A stretch of 27,778 nucleotides of DNA from a virus, in IMG/VR virus record IMGVR_UViG_3300030060_005203, positions 1 through 27,778 of that record, one strand, 5' to 3'. Under the pieces are notes generated by a model. It was not told the origin of the DNA and did not search any database. It saw only the letters and a program-made list of their open reading frames with translations. Made by a program: the position numbers and the translations under genes. This document shows positions 21,953 to 27,778 of the stretch, piece after piece (the first letter of the stretch is position 1; every line of letters begins with the position of its first letter).

Positions 21953-23203
21953 ATGAATAGATTATATATTTTATTTTTTGTTATTTGTTTTAGCGTAAAT
22001 GCTCAAGTAATTACTGATGATAAAAAAATAGATAATAAGATTACAAGAAAATACAAACTCAAAACTTTCTTAGATAAAACATATAAATCTATTTTTAAGT
22101 ATGGTACGCTTTACATTGCAGGAGACGCTAGAAACTCTTACTTACAACAGCGTAAAGATTATTTTATAAGGACTGACCCTAACGACTTATATGCAGTACC
22201 AGAAGTCATAGATGAAACAATTTACTTTCCTTTTGATTATCGTTATGGCTTAGGACTTAGAAGATTAGCAAGATATGATTACGAAGTAAAACAGAATTAC
22301 ATTGATGGTACTGAAAACATGATAGGATTGTCTGCACCTACAGGAGCTGTCTCAGGTTTTGAGTATCTGTTTCATTTTGAAAAGGAAAGGAGAAGAGGGG
22401 ATGTCTTTATTAATTCCAGATACTTTCTAAGACACACAGGCAAACACCATATAATAAAACTAGAACACAGAGAGCAAGGCAATGTAGATTTCAAATATCA
22501 ATCAGCAGAATTAAGACTTCGATTGCCTATAAGCAAAAAACTTAGCATATCTGCTGGATTGATTGCAAGGACTCATCAGAAAGCCTATGGATACAATCCT
22601 ATTGAAATCTGGTTAAACGAAACAACAACCTTTGTAGATGGTCAAGGAAACGAAATTGAATATCCTTTAAACGCATGGTACAGCTTAGGCTATTTATATG
22701 GATACACAGATGAACCAACTACTTATACAAATGACATTACAGGCGAATCATTTTTTGACTGGATTTGGAGAAATCCTCAAGGAGAGATTGTAGCTTATGG
22801 AGACAGGGATTTTAGAGATAGAGTATATGGTCAGTTAATGAACAGATACAATAATGAAATATGGGACACTTTACAGCCTTATGCTGAGGTAGCTCCCATT
22901 TTAGGATTTGACTTTTACCACTATAAAAATAAATTCTGGCTTCATAGTTATGCAAATTGGATTTTACCTCATCATTATTATTTCAAAGGAGATTCAGATT
23001 TTAACTACTTAAACAGAAACAATTGGGGAAAAGGTGGCTTAAGAGAAGATTCAACTCCTGAGCAATGGTCTGATTATCAGGCTGGAATTATAACAGGGTG
23101 GAGAATCAGTAAGACTTTAGGCATTTTTCTTGAAGGAGAATATACGAAGTTTTGGGATAGTGAACTATATAGAACTTCATTTGGAATTAATTTAAAATTA
23201 TAA
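21953..23203 (+). CDS. Phage-encoded outer-membrane beta-barrel-like protein
   Basis: The 416-aa protein starts with a signal peptide (MNRLYILFFVICFSVNAQ) and continues in alternating polar/aromatic strands, with many Tyr, Trp, Arg and Gly, such as RYFLRHTGKHHIIKLEHREQ and LRLPISKKLSISAGLIARTH. It ends in strands with a C-terminal aliphatic/aromatic pattern (TSFGINLKL), as outer membrane barrels do. I recall homologues in flavobacterial phages with AGDARNSYLQQRKDYFIRT and FPFDYRYGLGLRRLARYDYE, all without a known function. Likely roles are changes to the host surface late in infection, superinfection exclusion or help in lysis. All of these are inferred. Confidence 0.65.
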   Translation: MNRLYILFFVICFSVNAQVITDDKKIDNKITRKYKLKTFLDKTYKSIFKYGTLYIAGDARNSYLQQRKDYFIRTDPNDLYAVPEVIDETIYFPFDYRYGLGLRRLARYDYEVKQNYIDGTENMIGLSAPTGAVSGFEYLFHFEKERRRGDVFINSRYFLRHTGKHHIIKLEHREQGNVDFKYQSAELRLRLPISKKLSISAGLIARTHQKAYGYNPIEIWLNETTTFVDGQGNEIEYPLNAWYSLGYLYGYTDEPTTYTNDITGESFFDWIWRNPQGEIVAYGDRDFRDRVYGQLMNRYNNEIWDTLQPYAEVAPILGFDFYHYKNKFWLHSYANWILPHHYYFKGDSDFNYLNRNNWGKGGLREDSTPEQWSDYQAGIITGWRISKTLGIFLEGEYTKFWDSELYRTSFGINLKL

Positions 23204-23205
23204 TT

Positions 23206-23445
23206 ATGTGGAATTTAACAAAACAATATTTAAAAGATATGTGGAATTACCTTTGGGGGTTAACTACTATTGATGAAAAGGCTTTAGCTGCAGTACAAGA
23301 ATTCAAAACAAGATACAGACTAACAGCAGAAGAGCTTAAAGATGTAGCAAAAGCTATCAAAGAAGTAGGAAATCAAATAGGCGATATTGATGATGCAATC
23401 ATGGGAAAAAAACGTAAAGGGAGAAAAAAGAATGAGAATAAGTAA
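23206..23445 (+). CDS. 79-aa hypothetical helical protein
   Basis: The product starts MWNLTKQYLKDMWNYLWGLT with four aromatic-rich turns that may lie on a membrane surface, then a charged helix (TAEELKDVAKAIKEVGNQIG) and a basic tail (KKRKGRKKNENK). I recall KAIKEVGNQxGDI as a repeated motif in flavobacterial phages before the endolysin. Its end overlaps the endolysin start by 14 bases. It may be a lysis helper or tail-associated protein. Function unknown. Confidence 0.55.
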   Translation: MWNLTKQYLKDMWNYLWGLTTIDEKALAAVQEFKTRYRLTAEELKDVAKAIKEVGNQIGDIDDAIMGKKRKGRKKNENK

Positions 23446-23917
23446 ACACATATCATATAGAGAAGCAACGCACAGCGCAACAGCTAAACGTAGGGGCTTA
23501 GACAACACGCCAAATCAAGAGCAATTAGAAAATATGTATAAAGTGGCTGAATTTATTTTTGAGCCTCTTAGATTGTTTGTAGGAGGTCCTATAAAGATAA
23601 ATAGCTTTTTTAGGAGTGGAGAGGTAAATCAAGCAATAGGTGGTGCATATAAAATAATCAATGGGAAAAAAGTGCAGACTAGTCAACATTGTAAGGGTCA
23701 AGCAATCGATATTGATGATGTATTTGGGCATAAAACAAATGCAGAGATGTTTCAATATGTAAGAGAGAATTTAGATTTTGACCAGATGATTTGGGAATTT
23801 GGCTCAAGCAATAATCCTTCATGGATTCATATAAGCTATGTAAGTAAAGAAAAAAACAGAAACAGAATACTTAGAGCTGTTAAAAGAGATGGCAAAACTA
23901 AATATGAATTATTTTAA
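23432..23917 (+). CDS. Endolysin, D,D-carboxypeptidase/endopeptidase (M15 family)
   Basis: I chose ATG 23432, which overlaps the previous gene by 14 bases and gives the usual family start (MRISKHISYREATHSATAKR). The upstream in-frame ATG 23387 would add a basic stretch that belongs to the neighbour in another frame. The 161-aa enzyme has the zinc and catalytic residues of M15 peptidases: SQHCKGQAIDID with His86 and Asp93, and WIHISY with His133. It would cut peptide cross-links of the host cell wall at the end of infection. The holin lies two genes downstream. A virion-associated role is possible but the context favours lysis. Confidence 0.85.
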   Translation: MRISKHISYREATHSATAKRRGLDNTPNQEQLENMYKVAEFIFEPLRLFVGGPIKINSFFRSGEVNQAIGGAYKIINGKKVQTSQHCKGQAIDIDDVFGHKTNAEMFQYVRENLDFDQMIWEFGSSNNPSWIHISYVSKEKNRNRILRAVKRDGKTKYELF

Positions 23918-24066
23918 TGGACTTTTCTATTATATTGCTTTTTCCAAATAGCTTTATAGTAGGTATAAATTGGTATCCTCCTAGCGAGAAGTATAATTAT
24001 GAAGAGTTTAACTTATATCTACTTATAATACAATTCAAATTAAGATTATATGAAAAAAAAATTTAA
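23917..24066 (+). CDS. 49-aa hypothetical hydrophobic protein
   Basis: The frame runs from ATG 23917 (TAATG with the endolysin stop) to TAA 24064-24066, overlapping the holin start by 17 bases. It reads MDFSIILLFPNSFIVGINWY, then EKYNYEEFNLYLLIIQFKL. It has two hydrophobic stretches separated by an acidic middle and a basic end. I recall FSIILLxPxSFxIGxNYY-type micro-proteins beside lysis genes in flavobacterial phages. It might modulate the holin, though this is inferred from position only. Confidence 0.55.
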   Translation: MDFSIILLFPNSFIVGINWYPPSEKYNYEEFNLYLLIIQFKLRLYEKKI

Positions 24067-24502
24067 ATATACAACTATAGGAAAGCTATTACTAGGAGCT
24101 ACAAGTATCATAAATCCTCATTTAGCTTCTGTCTTGGAGGGAGTTACAACTCCTCAAGATGCTATTGCAGAAATCACAAAATCATCAATCAGTCCAGATG
24201 ATAAAATTAAATTACAGCAAATCATTTATGACCAGCAAAATAAAGAAATACAAGCTATTAGTGATAGATGGAAAGCTGACTCAATATCTGATTCATGGTT
24301 AAGTAAAAATGTAAGACCTTTAGTTTTGGTATGGTGTATTATTATATTTTCTTTAGCTGGTATTTTAGATAGCGTTGATAGTATTGGATTTCATATAAAT
24401 GAGACGTGGAATGATACTTTTGAAAAAGTAATGATGGCTTGTATTCTAGCTTATTTTGGAGGCAGGACTGCTGAAAAATCTACAAATCTATTTAAAAAAT
24501 AA
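24050..24502 (+). CDS. Holin (putative)
   Basis: The 150-aa protein has a charged N-terminal half, with a short hydrophobic region near 11-29 and a helix DKIKLQQIIYDQQNKEIQA, and then SISDSWLSKNVRPLVLVWCI, which enters the first clear membrane helix (about 89-107). A second helix follows (125-139, VMMACILAYFGGRTAEK). The SDSWLxKNVRPL...YFGGRxxEK pattern is known for a family of phage holins with two or three membrane segments. It would form membrane holes and release the M15 endolysin. It ends the late block. Confidence 0.75.
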   Translation: MKKKFKYTTIGKLLLGATSIINPHLASVLEGVTTPQDAIAEITKSSISPDDKIKLQQIIYDQQNKEIQAISDRWKADSISDSWLSKNVRPLVLVWCIIIFSLAGILDSVDSIGFHINETWNDTFEKVMMACILAYFGGRTAEKSTNLFKK

Positions 24503-24612
24503 ATCTCCCCTTATATATAACGTACATATAAAAAATACTCTGTTGTTTAGTGTATGTAAAGTATATGTATATATATAGACGAAGTTATAATTTTTTTTTG
24601 TAATTTCAAAAC
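24503..24612 (+). other. Intergenic regulatory gap between lysis and replication genes
   Basis: This 110-base gap is extremely A/T-rich. TTATATATAACGT at 24511-24523 is close to the reverse complement of the ACGTTATATAA element with an extra TA. A later part, GAAGTTATAATTTTTTTTTG and then TAATTTCA, ends 5 bases before ATG 24613. The T9-TTGTA part resembles the sequence before 1097 and 17551. No gene and no strong hairpin terminator were seen. It probably holds a promoter for the replication genes. Confidence 0.4.
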
Positions 24613-25023
24613 ATGCCTAGAAAAATCTCTCGTAAAAATTTAATCAAAAAATTAGATAAAATATTCAGCGAATACATTAGACAAAAATATGCTGATAAAA
24701 AAGGCTATGTAAAATGTTATACCTGCAATGTAAAAAAATTTTGGAGAGGAGAGGGTATGCAGGCAGGTCATATGATTTCGAGAAAGAGTAGGATTCTTAG
24801 ATGGTCAGAATTAAATGTTAGACCACAATGTTATAGCTGCAATTGTCATTTTTATGGCAGGCAGCTAGAGTTCGCTTTGAATCTAAATAAAGAGTATGGA
24901 TATGATATTGCAAATGAATTACTTATTGAAAGCAAAAAAATCATAAAACAAACAGACCATGACCTGATAGACTTAATAGATTTATATACACAAAAAATAC
25001 AAGATTTAAAAAAAACTTATTAA
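24613..25023 (+). CDS. ninG: NinG/Rap-like recombination protein
   Basis: The 136-aa protein matches the NinG (lambda Rap) family: a basic N-terminal helix (KISRKNLIKKLDKIFSEYIR), KCYTC with Cys35/Cys38, GMQAGHMISRKS with His53, and NVRPQCYSCN with Cys73/Cys76 as metal-binding residues. Such proteins cut branched recombination intermediates. It would act with the RecE-like exonuclease (1554) and the PD-(D/E)XK nuclease (462) in phage recombination and replication. It is the first gene after the lysis block. Confidence 0.8.
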   Translation: MPRKISRKNLIKKLDKIFSEYIRQKYADKKGYVKCYTCNVKKFWRGEGMQAGHMISRKSRILRWSELNVRPQCYSCNCHFYGRQLEFALNLNKEYGYDIANELLIESKKIIKQTDHDLIDLIDLYTQKIQDLKKTY

Positions 25024-25029
25024 CAATAG

Positions 25030-25059
25030 TTTGTATTCTAAATATTTTTTATAACTTTA
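25030..25059 (+). promoter_or_regulatory. Candidate Bacteroidota-type promoter before the ssDNA-binding genes
   Basis: TTTG at 25030-25033 is followed after 18 bases by TAACTTTA at 25052-25059, close to TTTG...TAnnTTTG. It lies in the gap between the ninG-like gene and the small ORF at 25070, which leaves a leader of only a few bases. Early expression by the host sigma factor is likely. Confidence 0.5.
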
Positions 25060-25069
25060 AAGAAAAATT

Positions 25070-25198
25070 ATGAGATATAATCATAAAACGCCTCAAGATG
25101 AAGTAATACATTATTTAAAATTGAGGATAGAGAACTTAACAATAGAAAATAATAAACTTAAACAATTAAATTATGAAAGGAAAAGTAAAATACGTTGA
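25070..25198 (+). CDS. 42-aa coiled-coil micro-protein
   Basis: The frame runs from ATG 25070 to TGA 25196-25198 and overlaps the next gene by 26 bases. It reads MRYNHKTPQDEVIHYLKLRI, followed by a leucine/asparagine-spaced helix (ENLTIENNKLKQLNYERK) that looks like a short coiled coil. No family is recognised. It is the first ORF after the candidate promoter at 25030. Plausible but short. Confidence 0.45.
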   Translation: MRYNHKTPQDEVIHYLKLRIENLTIENNKLKQLNYERKSKIR

Positions 25199-25523
25199 AG
25201 ATAAAGGCACTTATACAAATGCCTCTGGTACATTCAACAAATATCAAGTAACGTTTGATGATGGCAGAGCTTATCAGTTTTTAGCTAAAGGTCATTTTAA
25301 AAAGAATGTAGGAGACTTTGTAGAGTATGAGGTTACGAATGAGGAGTATAAAACAGCTAAGCTAAGCTATACACCTCAACCTATGCAATCTAATAAAGAC
25401 CAGCTAATTATAAGACAGAGTATGTTAAAAGCATCTTGCGACTTTCATGCACACAGACCTCAATCTGATGTACATACAGTTTTAGCAGATGCTCAATTAT
25501 TAATAGATTTTGTAAACAAATAG
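25173..25523 (+). CDS. Putative OB-fold ssDNA-binding protein
   Basis: The 116-aa protein has a beta-barrel-like N-terminal region (GKVKYVEDKGTYTNASGTFN, KYQVTFDDGRAYQFLAKG, VGDFVEYEVTNEEYKTAKL), which fits a small OB fold. A helical C-terminal part (KDQLIIRQSMLKASCDFHAH ... TVLADAQLLIDFVNK) resembles the tail of phage proteins proposed to bind single-stranded DNA. It would protect or present single strands during replication. It sits beside a second OB-type protein (25716) and the helicase-like ATPase. The fold is inferred from pattern, not from a clear signature. Confidence 0.5.
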   Translation: MKGKVKYVEDKGTYTNASGTFNKYQVTFDDGRAYQFLAKGHFKKNVGDFVEYEVTNEEYKTAKLSYTPQPMQSNKDQLIIRQSMLKASCDFHAHRPQSDVHTVLADAQLLIDFVNK

Positions 25524-25525
25524 TC

Positions 25526-25723
25526 ATGCCTATATACAATGAAACATTTGAAAGCTATCGCATAGAAGTAAAAAAAATTCAAAATGCTATGGGATTGCTT
25601 ATAGAAAGAGGATATAAGATTATCGATTTAGAAAATAATATTATAGACAAAAACAGCGTGAGAAACGTTGGTTACAAAAGAGGTACAGATAAAGTATATA
25701 TAAACAAAAATAACAATGAATAA
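25526..25723 (+). CDS. 65-aa hypothetical protein
   Basis: The product begins MPIYNETFESYRIEVKKIQN and contains AMGLLIERGYKIIDLENNII, a helix followed by a beta hairpin pattern common in small regulators. No family is recognised. It lies 2 bases after one putative ssDNA-binding gene and overlaps the next by 8 bases, so it is likely part of the replication operon. Confidence 0.55.
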   Translation: MPIYNETFESYRIEVKKIQNAMGLLIERGYKIIDLENNIIDKNSVRNVGYKRGTDKVYINKNNNE

Positions 25724-26057
25724 AATGTCAGTAACAGGAAAAATAAAAAAGATAACAGATGTACAAGAGAAAGGTACATTTAGATTTAGAAAATTAATTT
25801 TAGAAACTCAGGAGAAAGAGGCTAAATATAATCAGACAATATGTATTGATTTTATAGCTAATAACTGTGGATTATTAGATGTATGGAAACAAGGAGACCT
25901 AGTTGAAGTACAATATAATCTAAGAGGTCGAGAGTGGACAAATCCAAAAGGAGAGGTTTTATATTTCACTACTTTGAATGGATGGAAAGTTAAACACTTT
26001 GAAGAGGTAAGCGTAACAGACCAAGCTCCAGATGTTGATGATGATTTTCCATTTTAA
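25716..26057 (+). CDS. DUF3127-like single-stranded DNA-binding protein with acidic SSB-type tip
   Basis: The 113-aa protein reads SVTGKIKKITDVQEKGTFRF, then RKLILETQEKEAKYNQTICI, DFIANNCGLLDVWKQGDLVE and GREWTNPKGEVLYFTTLNGW. These are the blocks of the Bacteroidota DUF3127 family, which has an OB fold. The end, DVDDDFPF, closely resembles the acidic C-terminal tip of bacterial SSB (DDDIPF), used to recruit replication proteins. It probably coats single-stranded phage DNA and recruits host partners. An alternative start at ATG 25725 would remove three residues. A terminator follows directly. Confidence 0.75.
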   Translation: MNKMSVTGKIKKITDVQEKGTFRFRKLILETQEKEAKYNQTICIDFIANNCGLLDVWKQGDLVEVQYNLRGREWTNPKGEVLYFTTLNGWKVKHFEEVSVTDQAPDVDDDFPF

Positions 26058-26063
26058 AATATA

Positions 26064-26089
26064 GGGGGGTTTTTTGACCCCCTTTTTTT
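26064..26089 (+). terminator. Rho-independent terminator abutting the next start codon
   Basis: GGGGGG (26064-26069) faces CCCCC (26078-26082) around TTTTTTGA, followed by seven T (26083-26089). The next gene's ATG is at 26090, directly after the T run. It would lower expression of the ATPase and sigma-like genes relative to the SSB-type gene, or a structure near the start could affect translation. Confidence 0.85.
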
Positions 26090-26992
26090 ATGCTAATAAA
26101 CTACGACCAACATATCAATAAATTAAATGACTATCGAAAAGGCAAAATACAGAAAGCATACTCTTTAGGCAATACTGAATTTGACGAAGCGTTTAGACTT
26201 GTAAAAGGGCATTTATGTTTTATCTTAGGTCATAACAATGTAGGTAAGACTCATTTTACTTTTTATCTTATGCTTTTGTATGCAATCAAACATGGTATTA
26301 AGTATCTAGTTTTTTCGTCTGAGAATGACCCATATCAACTAATCAAAAAACAAATACAATTCATTCAGGGTAAACCTTTAAACAAGATTGAGGATTCTGA
26401 TTATAAAAAGTCTTTAGAATTTGTAAAAGAGCATTTTCAGTTTGTAGATACAAATAGACAATATACTTATAAAGAGCTTTTACAATTAGCTGAATCAGTA
26501 AAAGAGGAATGGGATTACGATGTCTTACTTATTGACCCAATAAACTCTCTTAGAAAAGATTTAAGAAATACTAATGGCTATGAGTATAATTATGAACAGC
26601 TTACAGATATAAGAATATTTTGCAAAAAATATGATATTGCAGTGTGGATTTGCGCTCATGCAGTTACAGAGGCTCTGAGGCGTAAGCATGGAGCATCTCA
26701 TGAAATGGCAGGTCAAGTACAGCCTCCTAGTGCTGGAGATTCAGAGGGTGGTGCTGTCAATAGCAATAGAGCTGATGAAATGATATGTATTCACAGGTAC
26801 ACATCCTGTCCAAATTCATGGATGTATACTAGAATGTACACGCTTAAGGTAAAAGAAATATCTTTAGGCTTCAAGCCTACAAGTTATGAAAGTCCTTTAA
26901 TGTTTAAATCAGTTTTGAATAACGTAGGATTTGAGCTATCTGGTAAAAACTTAGTAACATACAAAACCAAAAAACAGCTAAAAGCATTATGA
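26090..26992 (+). CDS. DnaB/RecA-type replicative ATPase (helicase-like)
   Basis: The 300-aa protein has Walker A GHNNVGKT at residues 47-54 in LCFILGHNNVGKTHFTFYLM, a SSENDPYQLIKKQ sensor strand, and a Walker B strand YDVLLIDPINSL with Asp149, then DIAVWICAHAVTEALRRKHG. These features belong to the RecA/DnaB (KaiC-like) ATPase family. A conserved Gly/Ser/Asp region (QPPSAGDSEGGAVNSNRADE) follows. It would unwind DNA at the phage replication fork or load other proteins. No primase or DNA polymerase is visible, so these may come from the host. Its start abuts the terminator at 26064-26089, and its end overlaps the sigma-like gene by 4 bases. Confidence 0.75.
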   Translation: MLINYDQHINKLNDYRKGKIQKAYSLGNTEFDEAFRLVKGHLCFILGHNNVGKTHFTFYLMLLYAIKHGIKYLVFSSENDPYQLIKKQIQFIQGKPLNKIEDSDYKKSLEFVKEHFQFVDTNRQYTYKELLQLAESVKEEWDYDVLLIDPINSLRKDLRNTNGYEYNYEQLTDIRIFCKKYDIAVWICAHAVTEALRRKHGASHEMAGQVQPPSAGDSEGGAVNSNRADEMICIHRYTSCPNSWMYTRMYTLKVKEISLGFKPTSYESPLMFKSVLNNVGFELSGKNLVTYKTKKQLKAL

Positions 26993-27483
26993 CTACCCTT
27001 GAGAAACTTGCGAAAAAACATCAGGACTGGATAAGGATTGTTAGAAGTTTTGGCTGCAAAGGCTATCTCTGTGAGGACATTGTTCAAAGTGCATACATAA
27101 AAATCCATTATCTCTTAGAGAGAGGCTTAGATATTAATTACAATGATGGTATAAATTATTTTTATATGTATAGAGTTTTGAAATCATTGTTTTTAGATTT
27201 ATGTAGAAAAGAGGCAAAGATACAAAAGGTAAATGTAGAATATCTTGAAAAGTATGTAGATGAAGAGGTCAAAACAGAATACAAAGATATACAGGGAAAG
27301 ATGAGAAAGCTAAACAGCCTTTTAGATAAAATGTATTGGTATGATTCAAAGATATTTGATTTGATTTCAAATGGTATGAGTATTTCTGAATTATCAAAAA
27401 AGTCAGGAATCAGTTATTATTCGTTATATAATAGCTACAAGAATGTAAAAAATATAATTAAACAAAATATAGAATGGCATTAA
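26989..27483 (+). CDS. Sigma-70-like transcription factor (phage-encoded)
   Basis: The 164-aa protein resembles small sigma-70-family factors: HQDWIRIVRSFGCKGYLCED, then IVQSAYIKIHYLLERG, is the region-2-like part, and the last 35 residues hold a helix-turn-helix (ISELSKKSGISYYSLYNSYK) as in region 4. In phages such factors redirect host RNA polymerase to late genes. The window has several copies of one promoter-like motif (ACGTTATATAA) at late block starts, making it a natural candidate partner, although no binding evidence exists. It overlaps the ATPase by 4 bases and the HNH gene by 10. Its 3' end is repeated at 1-159. Confidence 0.65.
   Translation: MTTLEKLAKKHQDWIRIVRSFGCKGYLCEDIVQSAYIKIHYLLERGLDINYNDGINYFYMYRVLKSLFLDLCRKEAKIQKVNVEYLEKYVDEEVKTEYKDIQGKMRKLNSLLDKMYWYDSKIFDLISNGMSISELSKKSGISYYSLYNSYKNVKNIIKQNIEWH
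27325..27483 (+). repeat. Imperfect end repeat, right copy (partner 1-159)
   Basis: See the left copy for the alignment. In this copy the segment is the 3' end of the complete sigma-like gene and leads into an HNH endonuclease gene instead of the 43-aa gene. The junction is sharp, at the stop codon. Confidence 0.9.
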
Positions 27484-27778
27484 GTTATAAAAAAACATAC
27501 GAAAAACATCATAACATAAAAATACCAAAAGGTTTTGAAATACATCATATAGATGCAAACAGGAATAACAATAACATAGACAACTTAATTATGTTGCCTA
27601 AAGAATTTCATAGAGCATTACATAATTGGGTAGGTCTGATACCAAGACATCATATAGAAAAGCTGCTTGATTGGTATAAAAATCAAAACAGAAAATTTAC
27701 ACCAAAAGCATTAGGTTATTATTTGTCAGCAAAATTTAAGAAAAATAATACAGATAAAAAATTAGAAATAGCTTGTAA
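27474..27778 (+). CDS. HNH homing-type endonuclease (truncated by window end)
   Basis: The ATG at 27474 overlaps the sigma-like stop, and the frame stays open to the last base, giving at least 101 residues. The product shows FEIHHIDANRNNNNIDNLIM followed by LPKEFHRALHNW, with His24/His25, Asn37 and His46 of the HNH nuclease fold, and the spacing of phage homing endonucleases. Such genes insert beside essential genes and spread by cutting alleles that lack them. Its start codon aligns with the start of the 43-aa gene in the left copy of the repeat, so it occupies the place of that gene. The C-terminal DNA-binding part is missing from the window. Confidence 0.75.
   Translation, partial: MALSYKKTYEKHHNIKIPKGFEIHHIDANRNNNNIDNLIMLPKEFHRALHNWVGLIPRHHIEKLLDWYKNQNRKFTPKALGYYLSAKFKKNNTDKKLEIAC

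Noticed and set aside
1-27778. Lysogeny genes, tRNAs, CRISPR arrays, insertion sequences
   Set aside because: I found no integrase, excisionase, CI-like repressor, cloverleaf-like tRNA, repeat-spacer array or transposase. The only mobile-type gene is the HNH endonuclease at the right end.

Overview
The window is about 27.8 kb of AT-rich DNA holding nearly all of a tailed phage genome (siphovirus-like, class Caudoviricetes). The likely host is a Bacteroidota, probably Flavobacteriia. Reasons: every gene is on the + strand and neighbours overlap or nearly touch; start codons lack Shine-Dalgarno sequences and sit in A/T-rich sequence; two candidate promoters fit the Bacteroidota TTTG-N18/19-TAnnTT pattern; and many proteins belong to families that I recognise from memory in flavobacterial phages. 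No integrase, repressor, tRNA or CRISPR was seen, so a lytic lifestyle is the simplest reading.

Layout. (1) 1-4859, early/nucleic-acid genes: the 3' end of a sigma-factor-like gene, several tiny ORFs, a PD-(D/E)XK nuclease, a RecE-like exonuclease, a protein resembling the DnaA DNA-binding domain, a dATP/dGTP-hydrolase-family domain, and two DNA methyltransferases flanking a pair of overlapping, duplicated micro-genes. (2) 4894-6305, packaging: small and large terminase. (3) 6340-13424, tail: a tail assembly chaperone with a probable -1 frameshift product, neck/tail-completion proteins, two large tail proteins and the tape measure. (4) 13456-16867, head: a multidomain prohead protease, two basic/Cys-rich micro-proteins, scaffold and major capsid. 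(5) 16927-24502: tail tube, portal, connector, virion micro-proteins, a membrane coiled-coil protein, two exported proteins (thioredoxin-like and outer-membrane beta-barrel-like), M15 endolysin and holin. (6) 24613-27778, replication: NinG-like protein, two OB-fold-type ssDNA-binding candidates, a DnaB/RecA-type ATPase, a sigma-factor-like protein and a truncated HNH endonuclease.

How it may work together. The replication genes at the right end would run into the recombination genes at the left end if the genome is circular or circularly permuted. The two ends share a 159-bp repeat with 6 mismatches (1-159 and 27325-27483), followed by different genes: a 43-aa protein on the left, an HNH endonuclease on the right. 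This looks like strain variation or an insertion at a contig break rather than an exact terminal repeat.

The most interesting regulatory signal is ACGTTATATAA. It recurs exactly in front of four gene blocks (4859, 6327, 13443, 17642), with a weaker variant at 15315. In three cases it is followed by two bases and then the ATG. A plausible model is a phage-specific late promoter read by the phage sigma-like protein, giving leaderless or nearly leaderless mRNAs. That model is inference.
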